Source of the DNA: Ceratorhiza oryzae-sativae
Taxonomy: Eukaryota > Basidiomycota > Agaricomycetes > Cantharellales > Ceratobasidiaceae
DNA: 64,000 bases
Direction of reading: 5' to 3'
Assembly: GCA_030998015.1 (NCBI GenBank)
Contig: JARWMV010000240.1
Span: 248,001-312,000, forward strand
Shown in pieces: positions 12,839 through 26,246 of this stretch. How positions within the stretch are numbered: position 1 is the stretch's first letter; each line of letters opens with the position of its first letter. The notes beneath the pieces are model-generated. The model did not search any database, was not told the DNA's origin, and saw nothing but the letters and a program-made list of their open reading frames with translations. Both the position numbers and the translations under genes were made by a program.

Positions 12839-14462
12839 AGATAGCCATCTAACGGGTAGATCGATATGAGCGGGCCTGTTTAATTTAGTTGTGTGGTGGG
12901 CGTTCTTTCTGCCGTGTGACGTAAGCAATGTAACTACCTTTTTGTTTTGCATTTCTCCATTCCGGTATATGCTGGAGGATACTAATGTGGGGCTCTTTTA
13001 TTGGCAAAGGGAAGGGACCAGATGATTTCTTGCGCTTGACTACAGCTGAATGCACGCGCCCTCCTTTGATCCCAAGAATCCCGTTCTACAAAGGAAGCCT
13101 CGCCTTATACTCTGTCTTTCATCGCGTCCTAGAACCACATTAATGCGGACAAGATTTCCGCTTCTTTGGACGCAGTCGAAGGCCCCCCCCCCCCTGTTTT
13201 TCCGGTACTGGCTTGGTACGAAACCTGCACGCCACACAGGTGCTAGAATAGGTATACGGATGCTCAATTGCAATAGTTGTTCTTGTTGGAGCGGTTAACG
13301 CTTGGAGGACGGGGTTAGGGACCGCAAGGTCGAAGAGTTGGGGAGTACCTAAAGGTGAGACCAAGTACTGGAAATCCTGTATAGCCTATGAAGGCGACTC
13401 GGTGGGTTGGGTTATGCTTCTATTCATATAAGCGGCTAGAGACCGGCTGTGTTCACATGCTTATATTACGTTGTGTTTATTGCGCCTACTTGAACGCTAG
13501 CTACTGGCTGACGGAAGCAGGGAATATGCGAGGTATGCTCAACTAGTAGAAGAGTCGAGACCGCCGTCCAACAAGCGGCAAGGCTCACTGCCACGACTAC
13601 AGCCGAGAGTTTACCGGATACGGACTTCTGTATGCATTGCTCGATGGTATGAAATTTTACTCTCTCCCTGGTCTGGCGTTCGGCATAATTCGGTCTGTGC
13701 CTCCCGTTGTCATATTGGTTATTCCAATTCCTTGAGTAGACGAACATCGCGCTGCGCCAAGAAGCATTGACAAGGCTCCCGCGCAAACAAGCTGCATCAA
13801 AAACAATAACGTTGGGCGTTTTCTTGGAACAAGTATGGCATAGAGCGGGGTGGGAGGACGGGGTATCGGATGTAATGAATGCGTTGGATCTTTGGGGGTT
13901 CGGCATCCAAACTCGTCCGCCCGATCGAGCCATGATATGATTGGCGCAGAGGATGAAACAAACCGCCCATTCAACGCCAATTTCATGTGGGCGAAGATAA
14001 TACGCTGATAAACGATGACCTGGTTCCAGATGAATTTTAGAGGTTTGAATAAGTGAGCAGGGAGCCGAAGAAAGTTATATTGAGTCGGTTGCCGAGGCCC
14101 TGTGGTCATGGGTGTCGCGTGAGGATGAAACACAAGAGGCTCTGGTTACTCAGGCAATTCCGCCGACGCTGATCCTAGGGAGGCTGGAATATTTGTGCGT
14201 GGTTGGCCAACGGCGATTTAGACGACACAGCCACTCCACACGAGCTGCTTGCTACGTCCACAGGCTGTCTATGCTCTGGATGCCTATCGCCACAGACCCC
14301 TAGAAAATTCCCGTCAATGAATCGTAATACTACCACTCTGCTTCCAGCTGAATCAGTTCTAGTGCTATCTTTTGGTGTTTGATCAACTGCTTGTTTATTT
14401 CGACTGTTTCGGGGATTAGTCGTTGGGCGCATTCTATTGAGCCGGGCTGGGTGGATAGAACA
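12839..14462. other. Unresolved intergenic stretch with minus-strand open frames
   Basis: It holds a run of 12 C at 13183-13194 and two overlapping minus-strand frames (13466-13933 and 13657-14133). The frames encode hydrophobic segments such as LSAVVVAVSLAACWTAVSTL, which could be remnants of a small membrane-protein gene with introns. I recognise no family, and the two frames cannot both be real. Treat as unassigned. Confidence 0.35.
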
Positions 14463-16278
14463 ATGTCTTTTGAAGAAGTCGCCCAGAGGTCTTCATCTGG
14501 TTGCGGGACATGTAAGAAAAGGTCAGTAACATTGCTTTATTCTTTGGTTCAAGTCGTCGATGGTGCTGCTGGTTTAGGAAGAAGAAATGCGACGAGACCA
14601 GACCGATATGTAAACGGTGTATCGATGGCGATTTCCAATGCTTGGGATATCAAGACTCTCTGCTGCCGGGGCGAACCTGGGGGGACAGGATAGCAATACC
14701 ACAGCTTCCTGCATTGCAGCAATCAAACCCACCACGGGCAAGCTCGGAAGTCTCTCCATCGGGGGTAACTTGAACGGATTACATACAATGGTGGCATCAC
14801 TGACGCAGAAATCTATTCTCACGACAATATTTTCAGGAACGCCAGAAACACCAAGCTGTCACTTCTCGGAAGAAGGCCAAACGCTATCTGTCAACGATAC
14901 CACAACCAGTGGTGATTCATGATGTATATTCATTTGTTGTCTCACAGCGTAAGTTCCTTTTGTTTACCCTCCTTTCTTGGTTGACATTTTTTTCTCCAGA
15001 GATTGAGCTCGGTGCGCGGCTGGTTTTCAGGCCGGCTCGGCTTTCCGTCCCAGTTGTCGTGGTGCGCGAGGCCGGAGGATCTGAATGAAGCTCTGGACGA
15101 TGTTTATTGGCGCCAAGATTACCCAGGCTTTTCTTGATGGGCGTCATGAGAATTGCGGAGGACTTATCGAACGATTCCATACTCGCATACGGGGTTCTTT
15201 AGCGGCGAACAAATCAAGTGTTAGCCTTGACGAATTAGTATTGAATCTGTCATGCTTGGAACACGTAAGCCTAACCTTGCTTCATTGGTTTCTTTCGGCT
15301 GGCTGATTATTTAGCTTGTGATGTACATGAGTATGGTTGCGAATTCTCAGGCTGCTTACCGGCTACTTGAACAAACCTTGCCTGTCTTTGTCCAGCTCAC
15401 CGCACGATATCCTCACTTGTGGTCTCCAAGCCGGACGATCTCGATCACACAAGTACTATATCACCCCCCGCATTACCACATCTGTAAATTTATCTTCTTC
15501 GATACATGGCGTCTTTGGCATTTGCCCGCCCACCATTGGCTCGCTACGATACTCGTCTACCTGTGTCTCGGCCCCGCAGCAAGGTCGGGAAAGTGAATTG
15601 TCGATTATGATAGAATGGGTATATGGTGTTCCGTCCCGATACTCATTATCATCGCTAGGATCAACGCCTGGCGGTTCGGGGCGGGTGTTGAACGGTGGAG
15701 CGAAGACTGGAGGCAGCTCGAAGGGGAGATCTTGGGATGGGTATTCCGAGTGGATCACATAGACGATTCTATTGGTCGGGTTTTACGACTTGCAATCCAG
15801 GAAAGCTGGAGGCATGCTATGCTGATTTACTTGTACATGGTACGTCCTTTTCGTTTGGGCTGGTGTACAGCGTTGAATCGGGGCGGATAGGGAATGTGTG
15901 GAGCAAATTCTATGGACACAAGGGTTCAGGAGTCGGCTCAGCAAGTTGCGAGCCTTGCCGGAACTATCCCAAACGGGAATATGTTGGAAAACCACTTATG
16001 CGTGCCTTCCTTGATCGTGCGTCCCTTTTCCTCTCGCTTTAATACTCCGAAATGACAGCGGATTCGTCATTCTTCCTTCGTGGCCCTCCTTGCATTCTTC
16101 GGGGCTATTGCTGAAATTGCAGGCTGGAGTCGCAGCGCGCCAAGAGTCCCATCGAAAGATCCTTCGCCGAAAGCTTTCCGTGTCTAAGAACGAAAATGTC
16201 TGGTGGTTACGCGGAGCCGATTTTGTCCCTGTGCTGGATCAGTTATGGCATGACATGGGCGAGACGGGCGAAGTGTGA
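14463..16278 (+). pseudogene. Zn(II)2Cys6 transcription factor, multiply frameshifted
   Basis: The N-terminus encodes a fungal binuclear zinc cluster, C-x2-C-x6-C-x5-C-x2-C-x6-C, split by a 56-nt intron (14522-14577): GCGTCKKR, then KKKCDETRPICKRCIDGDFQC. The C-terminal half has the layout I recall for Fungal_trans_2 (PF11951) regulators of this lineage: LNLSCLEHLVMYMSM at about 15243-15330, EWVYGVP at 15613, ESWRHAMLIYLYM at 15800 and GVAARQESHRKILRRKL at 16125. The family order is kept, but the frame shifts near 15127, 15507 and 15628, and the TWDHY end is out of frame after the stop at 16276. It would have bound DNA in the nucleus; as it stands it cannot encode the full protein. The zinc cluster itself is undamaged. 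Confidence 0.7.
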
Positions 16279-16437
16279 CGTGGGACCACTACGCGAATTT
16301 GGTCAGTCACTTCAGTCGTCATGATCGGGGCTTGGTGCGTTTGACGAGCGCACTGAGTGTATGGGGATACTAAAGCGGCGAGGCCCCGTCAGCATACTTG
16401 AAAATCACGGGTCAAGTAGGAGGACTAGGCTGATCGG

Positions 16438-16439
<2 letters not shown>

Positions 16440-16492
<53 letters not shown>
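16440..16492. repeat. (CA)n microsatellite
   Basis: An uninterrupted 53-bp AC dinucleotide run lies between the transcription-factor relic and AIM41. Likely length-polymorphic. Confidence 0.97.
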
Positions 16493-16493
<1 letters not shown>

Positions 16494-16752
16494 CACGACC
16501 TGGCGATCAACCGTTGACCCCGATTTGTCATCAGCTTCGTTGGTCGCGAAGCGGAGGAAGCGGGGAGGGGGGTGCTCTGGTGTGGTTTCAAAAATACAGG
16601 AACCATGGTGCAAATTTGCTACCTTTTGCTCCGTCTTTTTCTTTCAACCCGTCTTAGCCTAGTATTCAATTAAACATTTTTTTAAGTTGAGTAGTGCTTA
16701 CAGCTGTACGATACATCGACTCTAGTCTCGATCCATTGTAATTAATTTAATT

Positions 16753-17512
16753 TCACTGTTTTCCACTGACTGCAGATTGAACCAGCTCTTTTGCCCGCTT
16801 GCTCACGTCCTCGGCCTTGACGCTCGCCCGCTCGGTCGTTTCGTAAAAGGCTTTGAGCAATTTGCCAATGACTGCTCCTGGGTTTCCGCTCACCGTTCCT
16901 TGAAGAGAGGCGAACGCCGTTTGAAGTCGTTGGTCGATTTCGGAATCGGATAGTTGGGGAGGGAGGAACGATGTGAGGATGGCCGATTCGCCGTCTTCTT
17001 TTTGAGCGAGGTCTGGGCGGGATGCGGAGCGGAATTGAGAGGATGACTCATTCTGGCACCGGCTAGGCGTGAGTCGGGAGGGAAATCATCTGGAGGCGAA
17101 ACGGGTATGTACCCTGCGAGCGATGGATTTTTGAAGTAACGAGTAGATGGCATCTTGAGATACGGGTTTGTCTTTGTTGGATTTATCGGCGTTTGTTATT
17201 TCTGCGAGGACAGACTAGAGGGGTGTCGGTAGGAGAAACAAGGCGGGACGTGAATGAGCGTTACGCGGATGGTGGTTGTGCGGAAGGTATCTTTCGAACG
17301 CATTGATTGTTTGAGGTCGTCTCGAAGTCTTGTTCGAATATCTGATGACGGTGTGGATTCTTAATACGGTAAAACGAGTTAGTCGAACCAATGAGAATAC
17401 GAGAGCCTGGCTCACCTGAAGACGAGAATCTGATCCAAGGTCTGGATACGAGTCTTTGGGTTGTAATTGCGGAGCCCTGGAAGCGGACAAGGCGAGGAAG
17501 ATAACCCGACAT
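16753..17512 (-). CDS. AIM41-like mitochondrial GatB/YqeY-domain protein
   Basis: Four exons on the minus strand, 17512-17416, 17341-17265, 17214-17113 and 17052-16753, join without phase conflict into 191 residues. Introns are 74, 50 and 60 nt with GT-AG ends. The N-terminus, MSGYLPRLVRFQGSA and on to WIRFSSS, is basic, lacks acidic residues and looks like a mitochondrial presequence. The rest follows the YqeY fold (PF09424): RTRLRDDLKQSMRSKDTFR, SVLAEITNADKSN, then ESAILTSFLPPQLSDSEID and a short helical C-terminus. YqeY domains resemble the tRNA-binding tail of GatB amidotransferase; the exact role of AIM41 in yeast is unresolved. It diverges head-to-head from the chitinase cluster. This is the best-preserved gene in the left half. 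Confidence 0.88.
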
Positions 17513-17938
17513 ATCTTGATTGTATGCAAGCGAAAAGAACGACGGTTGAGTGGAGGAAACAAACGAAACGCTTGCGATCACGTGTGACTCGAAAAGATTT
17601 AGTGTCTCATTTCGTCTGTCCCGAAAAAGGCAAAACGAGGTGCAGGACGAGCGCTTACTTCCTGACGTCATCCGACTCTTCCGTGGCCGAGCTCTGGCGA
17701 CAGAGCAGCAAACAAAAAGCGAGCTTGTCAATTGGATCGCATGATATCAATAAAAGGAACATTCGTTGTAACTTGTTCGGATTGACCAAGGCAATATTCT
17801 TTTTCGTGCCTTTGAGCGCGTTGCGCTGATGCCGTTCCAAATCGGCCATCATGGCCGAAGCGCCCATTGGCTGGGGGTGGTTAAAACCGTCCATCGTGCT
17901 TGTCGGCCCATGACCACGAGATAACGAACGAGACCAAA
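17513..17938. other. Head-to-head intergenic region, duplicated at 20370-20861
   Basis: This is the presumed promoter region of AIM41. The AIM41-proximal half (17513-17700) is clearly similar to 20365-20560, for example in the shared core GGTGCAGGACGAGCGC. The distal part (17855-17938) resembles both 20775-20861 and the 3' end of exon 1 of the third chitinase. The segment is therefore partly a promoter and partly a decayed chitinase exon. Confidence 0.65.
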
Positions 17939-19685
17939 ATGAAAGCCGGGAAACTCAGTGTTGGGTAGTAAGTTTTAGGCCATCATAAACTTCGGTTGAT
18001 TCGTATTGATATTTCCATAGTTATAAGAGTGGGGAAATCTATGCTCTCAAGCTCCCGCCATGGGCCATTCCAGCGCACACACTCACCCATGTTATTTACA
18101 ACTCTTCCAACACATCCTCTGACGGCTCAGTTGATTTCTCCGCCTCATCATTCTTCGATATACTATATCGCTTTCCGGGTGACCCATTGTACGAGCCCGA
18201 CAACGAGTATCTCTATGGGTGCTGCAGACAACTCTATCTCCTCAAAAAGAAGAATAAACATCTCAAAGTGCTGCTGGGCCTTGGCGGGTGGAAGCATGAT
18301 ACGGATTTCCACAAGATCATCCTGGACTCTGAAAAGAGGGAGAGGTTTGTTCAGACTTCGGTAGAGCTTTTGGAGAACGTCGGGATGGATGGGTTGAATG
18401 TAAGCTGTGAGTATGCCCGAAATGATGAGCAGGTGAATATTTCTTCGATGTGGCTATTGAGAGAAGAAAACTGAAAGCAAAATGGTCTAGGCGCAAGGAT
18501 AAGTCAACCTTTTCCGTGAGCTTCGACTAGCACTGGATGCCCATGCACAAAAAAAGAATATCAACTATCACTTTGCTCTGACCGTGCGTCTCATCATCGC
18601 GTTCATCCCTCATTGAATCAAGATTCATTCATTATTTTACTTATAGACTGCTGCGCCGTGCCGCCCACCGACCTACGAGGTTGCTTTGCCCTTCCTATCA
18701 TTTTCACCCTCTCACTAACGGTATGCACAGAAACTCCAAGCTGGCGAGGTGGACCAATACATCACCTTCTGGAACCTTATGTCATTTGGTGGGACCTCTT
18801 CCTTCTCTTTCCTGCTTCCTCAATCCACGATCCTTCGCAAATAGATTACACAAACGTTTCAAATATTGCATCCCACCAATCCAACCTATTTGGGGACCCA
18901 GATGAGATGAGCACTGAAAGTGCAGTCAAGTGGTATCTCGCGCAAGGAATCCCGAGGGAAAAGCTGGTCATTGGTGAGCCTTGTGAAATGTCGTTTTCGT
19001 CTGCGTCCACGAAACAAGGATAGGCATATCGCTTCATGGAACGGTATTCAGTAAGACTACCCAAATAGGCGAGTGGAATGCAGATTTACTAGAGTCGGGA
19101 TCGAAGAGGAGTGGTATGTATTCTAGGTCCTTGCTTTTGTCTTCACTCACATATTATTGCAGGCCAATATGATTATAGCGCCCTTCCGCTACCGGGGGCA
19201 GTCATGCACATGGACTCGCGAAAAGTCGCAAGTTGGTCATATGACGCAAAAAAGCGAGAGATAATCACGTTTGACGATGAAAATGTTGGGAGTATGAAAG
19301 GGAGATGGATAAAAGAGGAGGGATTGGGGTATGTATTTTCATTCTCCTGCTCGTGACCTATATGTTCTTTGCTGAGTTTGCCCCTCATCGTATCCGAGAT
19401 GACTGATCAATTTTATGCTGCAGTGGTGCGATGTTTTGGGAACTGTCACAAGATAAGCATCCATCAAATATGGAGCAACTGGAGATGGCATCAAGAAGGC
19501 GCGGGAACGCGGTCCCTGGACCGTCGCTTGTTCAGGTTTGTCTCCTTCCTATCCTTGAATGGTTATAGGTTGTGAACAAGCACGAGCAGGTCGTGGTAGA
19601 CGCGATGGGGGGGATAAAGCAAGGAACTGAAGAGGATGGAGGATGGAACTGGCTGGATTATGAAGGCAGCCGGATAAGAACCTGA
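17939..19685 (+). pseudogene. GH18 chitinase copy 1, catalytically dead
   Basis: It shows the same exon order as the intact copy at 23088. MKAGKLSVG is followed by an intron, then YYKSGEIY, HTLTHVIYNSSNT, LYGCCRQLYLLKKKN, LLGLGGW, the catalytic strand, [52 protein letters not shown] and GGWNWLDYEGS. The GH18 motif DGxDxDxE reads DGLNVSCEYA, so two Asp are replaced by Asn and Ser; the Glu remains. Exon 3 has an in-frame TAA at about 18499 where copy 2 has TAT. The membrane-anchor exon is absent. It is non-functional as a chitinase; a chitin-binding remnant protein would end at the TAA. Confidence 0.8.
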
Positions 19686-20071
19686 GGTACAGGATGGGGT
19701 AAGTATTCAAGCATGGCCTTGTTGCTGGAAGAGATTTGGTGTTTGTGTTGGCCTGATTGAAAATGATAGCTTTACTTTGTAACAAGCGTCTTGCTAACTT
19801 ACAGCAAGCCCACACCAACTCTGTCAATCAGTCGGCAATGTGAAGGAGGGGATATGCAAGGCAAAGCGTGTCTCAGCACACTCCTCTTTTTTTTTTTAAA
19901 AAAAAAAACAGTGAAATAGTTATTTCATGGCCATACGTAAATCCAAACATGGCGGTCAGCAGGTTCGGTAGCCATTTGCAGACATAGATAGCTATTATGC
20001 TTGTTATCCGGTACCTTGGGAAAAGATTAAGAGCAATTGCACGATATGACTAGACACTAACCGACTCGGAC
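19686..20071. other. Spacer with T11A11 palindrome
   Basis: No gene here. A perfect T11A11 tract at 19887-19908 forms a 22-bp AT palindrome. The rest is spacer between the two decayed chitinase copies. Confidence 0.6.
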
Positions 20072-20336
20072 ATGAGTCCCCGAGTGATCGGTGCCGCGTG
20101 GCCCGCCCGAGCTGCCTGCAAGTGTCTCACAGAAACGATGTCTCGTCCAATCAGCTGTCTGGACATTGGGGATTCGCTGTCGCACTTGTCTCGCTCCAGT
20201 TCAGCCAACCGTAGGTCCAGCCTGAAGGGCCACATAGTAGTGCCAACAAACCGGTACATACATACACTCCCGACAGTCATGGGCCAAATAGCAGGGCCAG
20301 GATGGACGGTGATAAACTCATTGTTGGGCAGTATGT
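20072..20336 (+). pseudogene. Decayed membrane-anchor exon of a GH18 chitinase
   Basis: Base-level similarity to exon 1 of the intact chitinase (about 23190-23452) is visible throughout, for example the shared GTGGCCCGCCCGAGC-like start, the CTGCCTGGACATTGGG segment and the GGACGGTGATAAACTCA-like end. Frames are broken, so only the order of short matches survives. Its position, before a copy of the AIM41 upstream region and well before the rest of copy 2, shows that copy 2 was split by an insertion or an unequal exchange. Confidence 0.6.
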
Positions 20337-20861
20337 GGCGTCTTATTGCTTCCTTGCACAATATGTTCGACTATATGCAGGTGAAAAGATCGACGGTTGG
20401 GTGGAGGAACATGTGATGATGCGTTTCATAAAAATATTTAATTAATATTCATTTCTCCTGTCTCAAAAAAGGCAAAAGGAGGTGCAGGACGAGCGCCTAC
20501 TGTCTGACATCGCCCTGTTAACCGCCTCTGAGGATCGATCTCGGCGACTTTCCTTTTTGTTGCCACTGGGCGCTTGAAGCCATGAATGACCCGGCATACC
20601 TATGTGTTCTTTCAGCGATATAGATGGGCAGATATCCTGTCAAGCCAAGCTCCTCTCACTAGGAAACGAATTGTGTCGATTCTCCTGCAAAGCCTAGTGG
20701 ATTGTCTATTTGCGCAACAAACGCTTTCGTCGTCGGGCTTGTGTCATTTTGGGTCAGCGAATAGTTGATATGGATTGAAGCGCCCATTGACATGGGGGGC
20801 TATTACACCTGTTCATGGTGCCGTCCTGCACGTCCACCACCAGATAGCGAGCGCGACCGAG
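20337..20861. repeat. Duplicate of the AIM41 upstream region
   Basis: This matches 17510-17938 with many point changes and small gaps. It begins at about the position of the AIM41 start codon and runs into the second chitinase copy. No AIM41 coding sequence was carried along. Confidence 0.65.
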
Positions 20862-22714
20862 ATGCCAGCTGGCAAAATTAGTGTCGGATAGTGAGTTTTA
20901 TCCCATTCGTACACCCCAGTTATTCGTTATTGATATGTCCATAGTTATGAGAGTGGGAAAATCAACGGTCCCAAACTCCCACCGTTGTCTATCCCAGCGC
21001 ACATGCTTACCCATGTTATCTATGACTCTTCCAACACGTCCTCCAATGGGTCGGTTGATTTCTCAGCCACTCATGGTTCGATATTCTCGATCGCTTTCCA
21101 GGTGATCCGCCGTACAAGCCCGAGCAGAAGGATCTCTATGGATGCTGCAAACAACTCTATCTCCTCAAAAAGAAGAATAGACATCTCAAAGTACTGCTGG
21201 GCCTTGGCGGGTGGAGGAAGCATGATACGGATTTCCACAAGATCATCCTGGACTCTGAAAAGAGGGAGAGGTTTGTTCAGACTTCGGTAGAGCTTTTGGA
21301 GAACGTCGGGATGGATGGGTTGAATGTAAGCTATGAGTATCCCCGAGATGATGAGCAGGTGAATATTTCTTCGATGTGGCTATTGAGGGAAGAAAATTGA
21401 AAGCAAAACGATCTAGGCGCGAGGATATGTCGACCTTTTTCGTGAACTCCGATTAGCACTTGATGCCCATGCAGAAAAAAAGAAGATAGATTATCAATTT
21501 GCTCTTACCGTGAGTCTTAATGTCCCATTTCTCTCTCGACTAGTCAAACCCCATCGGTTGTTTCGACTATAGACCTCCGCGCCGTGCCGTCCATCAAGCT
21601 GCGAGGTTAGTCTTGTCCCTACCCTAAACCGCACCTCTCACCGACAGTATTCACAGAAACTCCGAGCTAGCGAGATGGACCAATACATCACATTCTGGAA
21701 TCTCATGTCCTTCAGTACGCTCCCCTCCTTCCCCTTTTTCCTTCTCCCTCGATTCAGGTTAATTGCAAACAGATTATACGAGCACCCCAGCCCCAATCCG
21801 GAACCACTATAAGTACCTGCCGGATGATGAACCCGACGCTTGCGTGGACGAACCAGATTACACAAGCTCCCCCGGTGTCGCGGGTCACCAAGCCAACCTG
21901 TTTGGGGACTTGGACGAGATGAGCACCAATCGTGCAGTCCAGTGGTATCTCAATCAAGGAATCCCGAGGGAGAAATTAGTCATCGGTGAGGCTTGCCCAG
22001 TGTCTTCCGAATGAGCTGGCTAAGGACGATAGGTATACCACTGTTCGGACGGGCATTCGGCAACACTACCCAAATGGATAAGTGCAATGCGGATTTGCCA
22101 GAATCGGACTTGAAGAGGGGTGGTATGTATTTCGGTTTCGTGTTTTAGTTTTGTGACAGAATTCCCCAGGTCATTATGATTATAGCGCCCTTCCGCTACC
22201 GGGGGCAGTCATGCACATGGACTCGCGAAAAGTCGCAAGCTGGTCGTATGATGCTAAAAAGCGAGAGATAGTCACGTTTGACGATGAAAATGTTGGAGAT
22301 ATAAAAGGGAGATGGATAAAAGAGGAGGGATTGGGGTACGTGTTTTTATTTTCTTGGATCTATATGCTTCTTAGCGAGTTTACTCCGGCTGGCGTACCTA
22401 TATCTGATACAATTGATGGCTTTTATGGTTCAGTGGTGCGATGTTTTGGGAATTGTCACAAGACAAAGGGTTTTCCAACTCGGAGCGGCTACAGATGGAA
22501 AGCGAATCGGGCAGGGACACGGTTCCTGGACCGTCGCTTGTTCAGGTATGTCGCCTTCGTATCGTTTGAGTGCTTATAGTTTGTTAAATGCCATCGGCAG
22601 GTTGTGGTAGACGCAATGGGAGGAGTACGGAAAGGCACTGAGGAGGATGGAGGATGGAACTGGCTGGATTATGAACGCAGCCGGTATGAGAATGTGAGGA
22701 ATGGGATGGAGTAG
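20862..22714 (+). pseudogene. GH18 chitinase copy 2, catalytically altered and frameshifted
   Basis: Nearly identical to copy 1 over long stretches that include introns (about 21140-21400 against 18200-18480, and 22180-22340 against 19185-19340). The catalytic strand reads DGLNVSYEYP, so the second and third Asp of DGxDxDxE are Asn and Ser. The frame breaks at about 21075, between SVDFSA and the FDILDRFPGDPPYKPE segment. Unlike copy 1, exon 3 is open (ARGYVDLFRELRLALDAHA). The exon after VIG is degraded. The C-terminus GGWNWLDYE and the final stop at 22714 align with the intact copy. It lacks the anchor exon in its proper place. Pseudogene, or a secreted-domain relic without hydrolase activity. 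Confidence 0.78.
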
Positions 22715-23009
22715 CTGTTCGAGTATAATATCGTTGCTGGGGGATTTTGGCGTTTGCGATGATCTGAATAATTCTATGATTTATTTGAATGTAAGAATGT
22801 TAACTGATATAGCAGTCTAAAGATCGGCCTACAGTATTAAACACCTGGCGATTGAATAGCTATTCCTGCCTTGCTCCAGTGCCCATCGTTTCCCTGTCTT
22901 TGTTTGAGCGCCTTATGAAAGATGAAGAACCGGTAGACGGTAGTTGGCTTCGATATGTGTGTATATGTTTTCGAGAATTCCAAATAGGACAGCGACTTGA
23001 TTGAAAGCT

Positions 23010-23017
23010 TTATATAT
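23010..23017 (+). promoter_or_regulatory. TATA-like element before the intact chitinase
   Basis: TATATAT-type sequence about 75 bases before the ATG at 23088. Motif only. Confidence 0.35.
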
Positions 23018-23087
23018 CTGGCGCATACACCGGTGTTTATTATCGGGAGTTGGCATTTGGGGGCGACATGAAGCCTGATTACGTGAT

Positions 23088-25233
<2,146 letters not shown>

Positions 25234-25991
25234 ATCGCGAAGTGCTCGTATTATAGTTTTGGGTGTTTGGCGCGAATGGATTGCTTTCTTGCTTTGCTTC
25301 AGAAAATGCGTTAATTGTTTGACTACGCCTAGTCTTCTGGAGCCTCGAGATGACTTTGTTCCATCGGCCTACGCAACGGGGACTTGGGTTGGCGCATATA
25401 GCGACACGGTTTTGCTAGAACGATTAATACACTACAGATATGTATTCGTCTGAGGAATACTGCCAACCGTTACGCATTGCGGGTAATATGTCATCAAAAA
25501 GGCTCGATTTAACTAAAACACTTGAGCCTATCGACATATCTAGCCATGGTTCTACAAACACCTGGAGATAGCACCACCCTAGCGCATACGCAACACTTTG
25601 GATGCCTTTTCATTGATATAGCCGCCCCCTTTTCCGGATAAATACCTTATATTCGGAGGCGCTCAAGGGCGGCTGCTAACAGGAAAGCCGATCCCCTGGA
25701 TTTATTTTGCGGGGCCTACCGTGAGAGAGAGCTCAATACAGTATAGTTAATAGTTGACCTCGGAAGTTGGAAATCACAAAGATTCCTGGGTGCTTCGTTT
25801 GATTCAACGATGATATACACTGGCGATCGAAAGAAATGGAGAAAAATGCGTATGATCATGACCAAACGCTAGCCAGCAAATGGGGTCACCCTTGGTGGCC
25901 ACCTCTTGCTTCATAAAGTTGACAGAGGCAGTTTGAGTCAGGTAAGCAAGGTACACCACCTCGCCACGGCCACGTCCATAAGCTGATGGTA
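25234..25991. other. Spacer before the mobile-element island
   Basis: No gene recognised. It ends at the 8-bp target-site duplication of the hAT element at 25992. Confidence 0.6.
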
Positions 25992-26246
25992 GTTTCAACT
26001 AGGGCTTCGTAAGCAACTTTTCTTACCAAACCGCGTAAGTTACGGCGTTAGTAAACCCAGGTTTCAAACTATGGTGGAGGTTTCAAACCGGTTTGCTAGC
26101 ATGTTCGAGCGGTGGCTGTAATGATGAGTCATGATTTATCAATTTGAAATTGTATGCGCGAGCGGCGGGATACAAATAGACGGCGGGCGGGGCGGGGAGT
26201 CTTAAACTCATAGATCCTTTTCCTTAGCCACTTTATTGTTTGATTC

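Noticed and set aside
13466..14133. A membrane-protein gene on the minus strand
   Set aside because: Hydrophobic stretches occur in two conflicting frames and I could not assemble exons or recognise a family; left as unassigned.
16425..16613. Minus-strand frame of alternating Cys-Val
   Set aside because: It is the translated CA microsatellite.
20072..20416. A 114-codon plus-strand frame as an independent gene
   Set aside because: Its DNA matches chitinase exon 1 in another frame and then the AIM41 upstream region.
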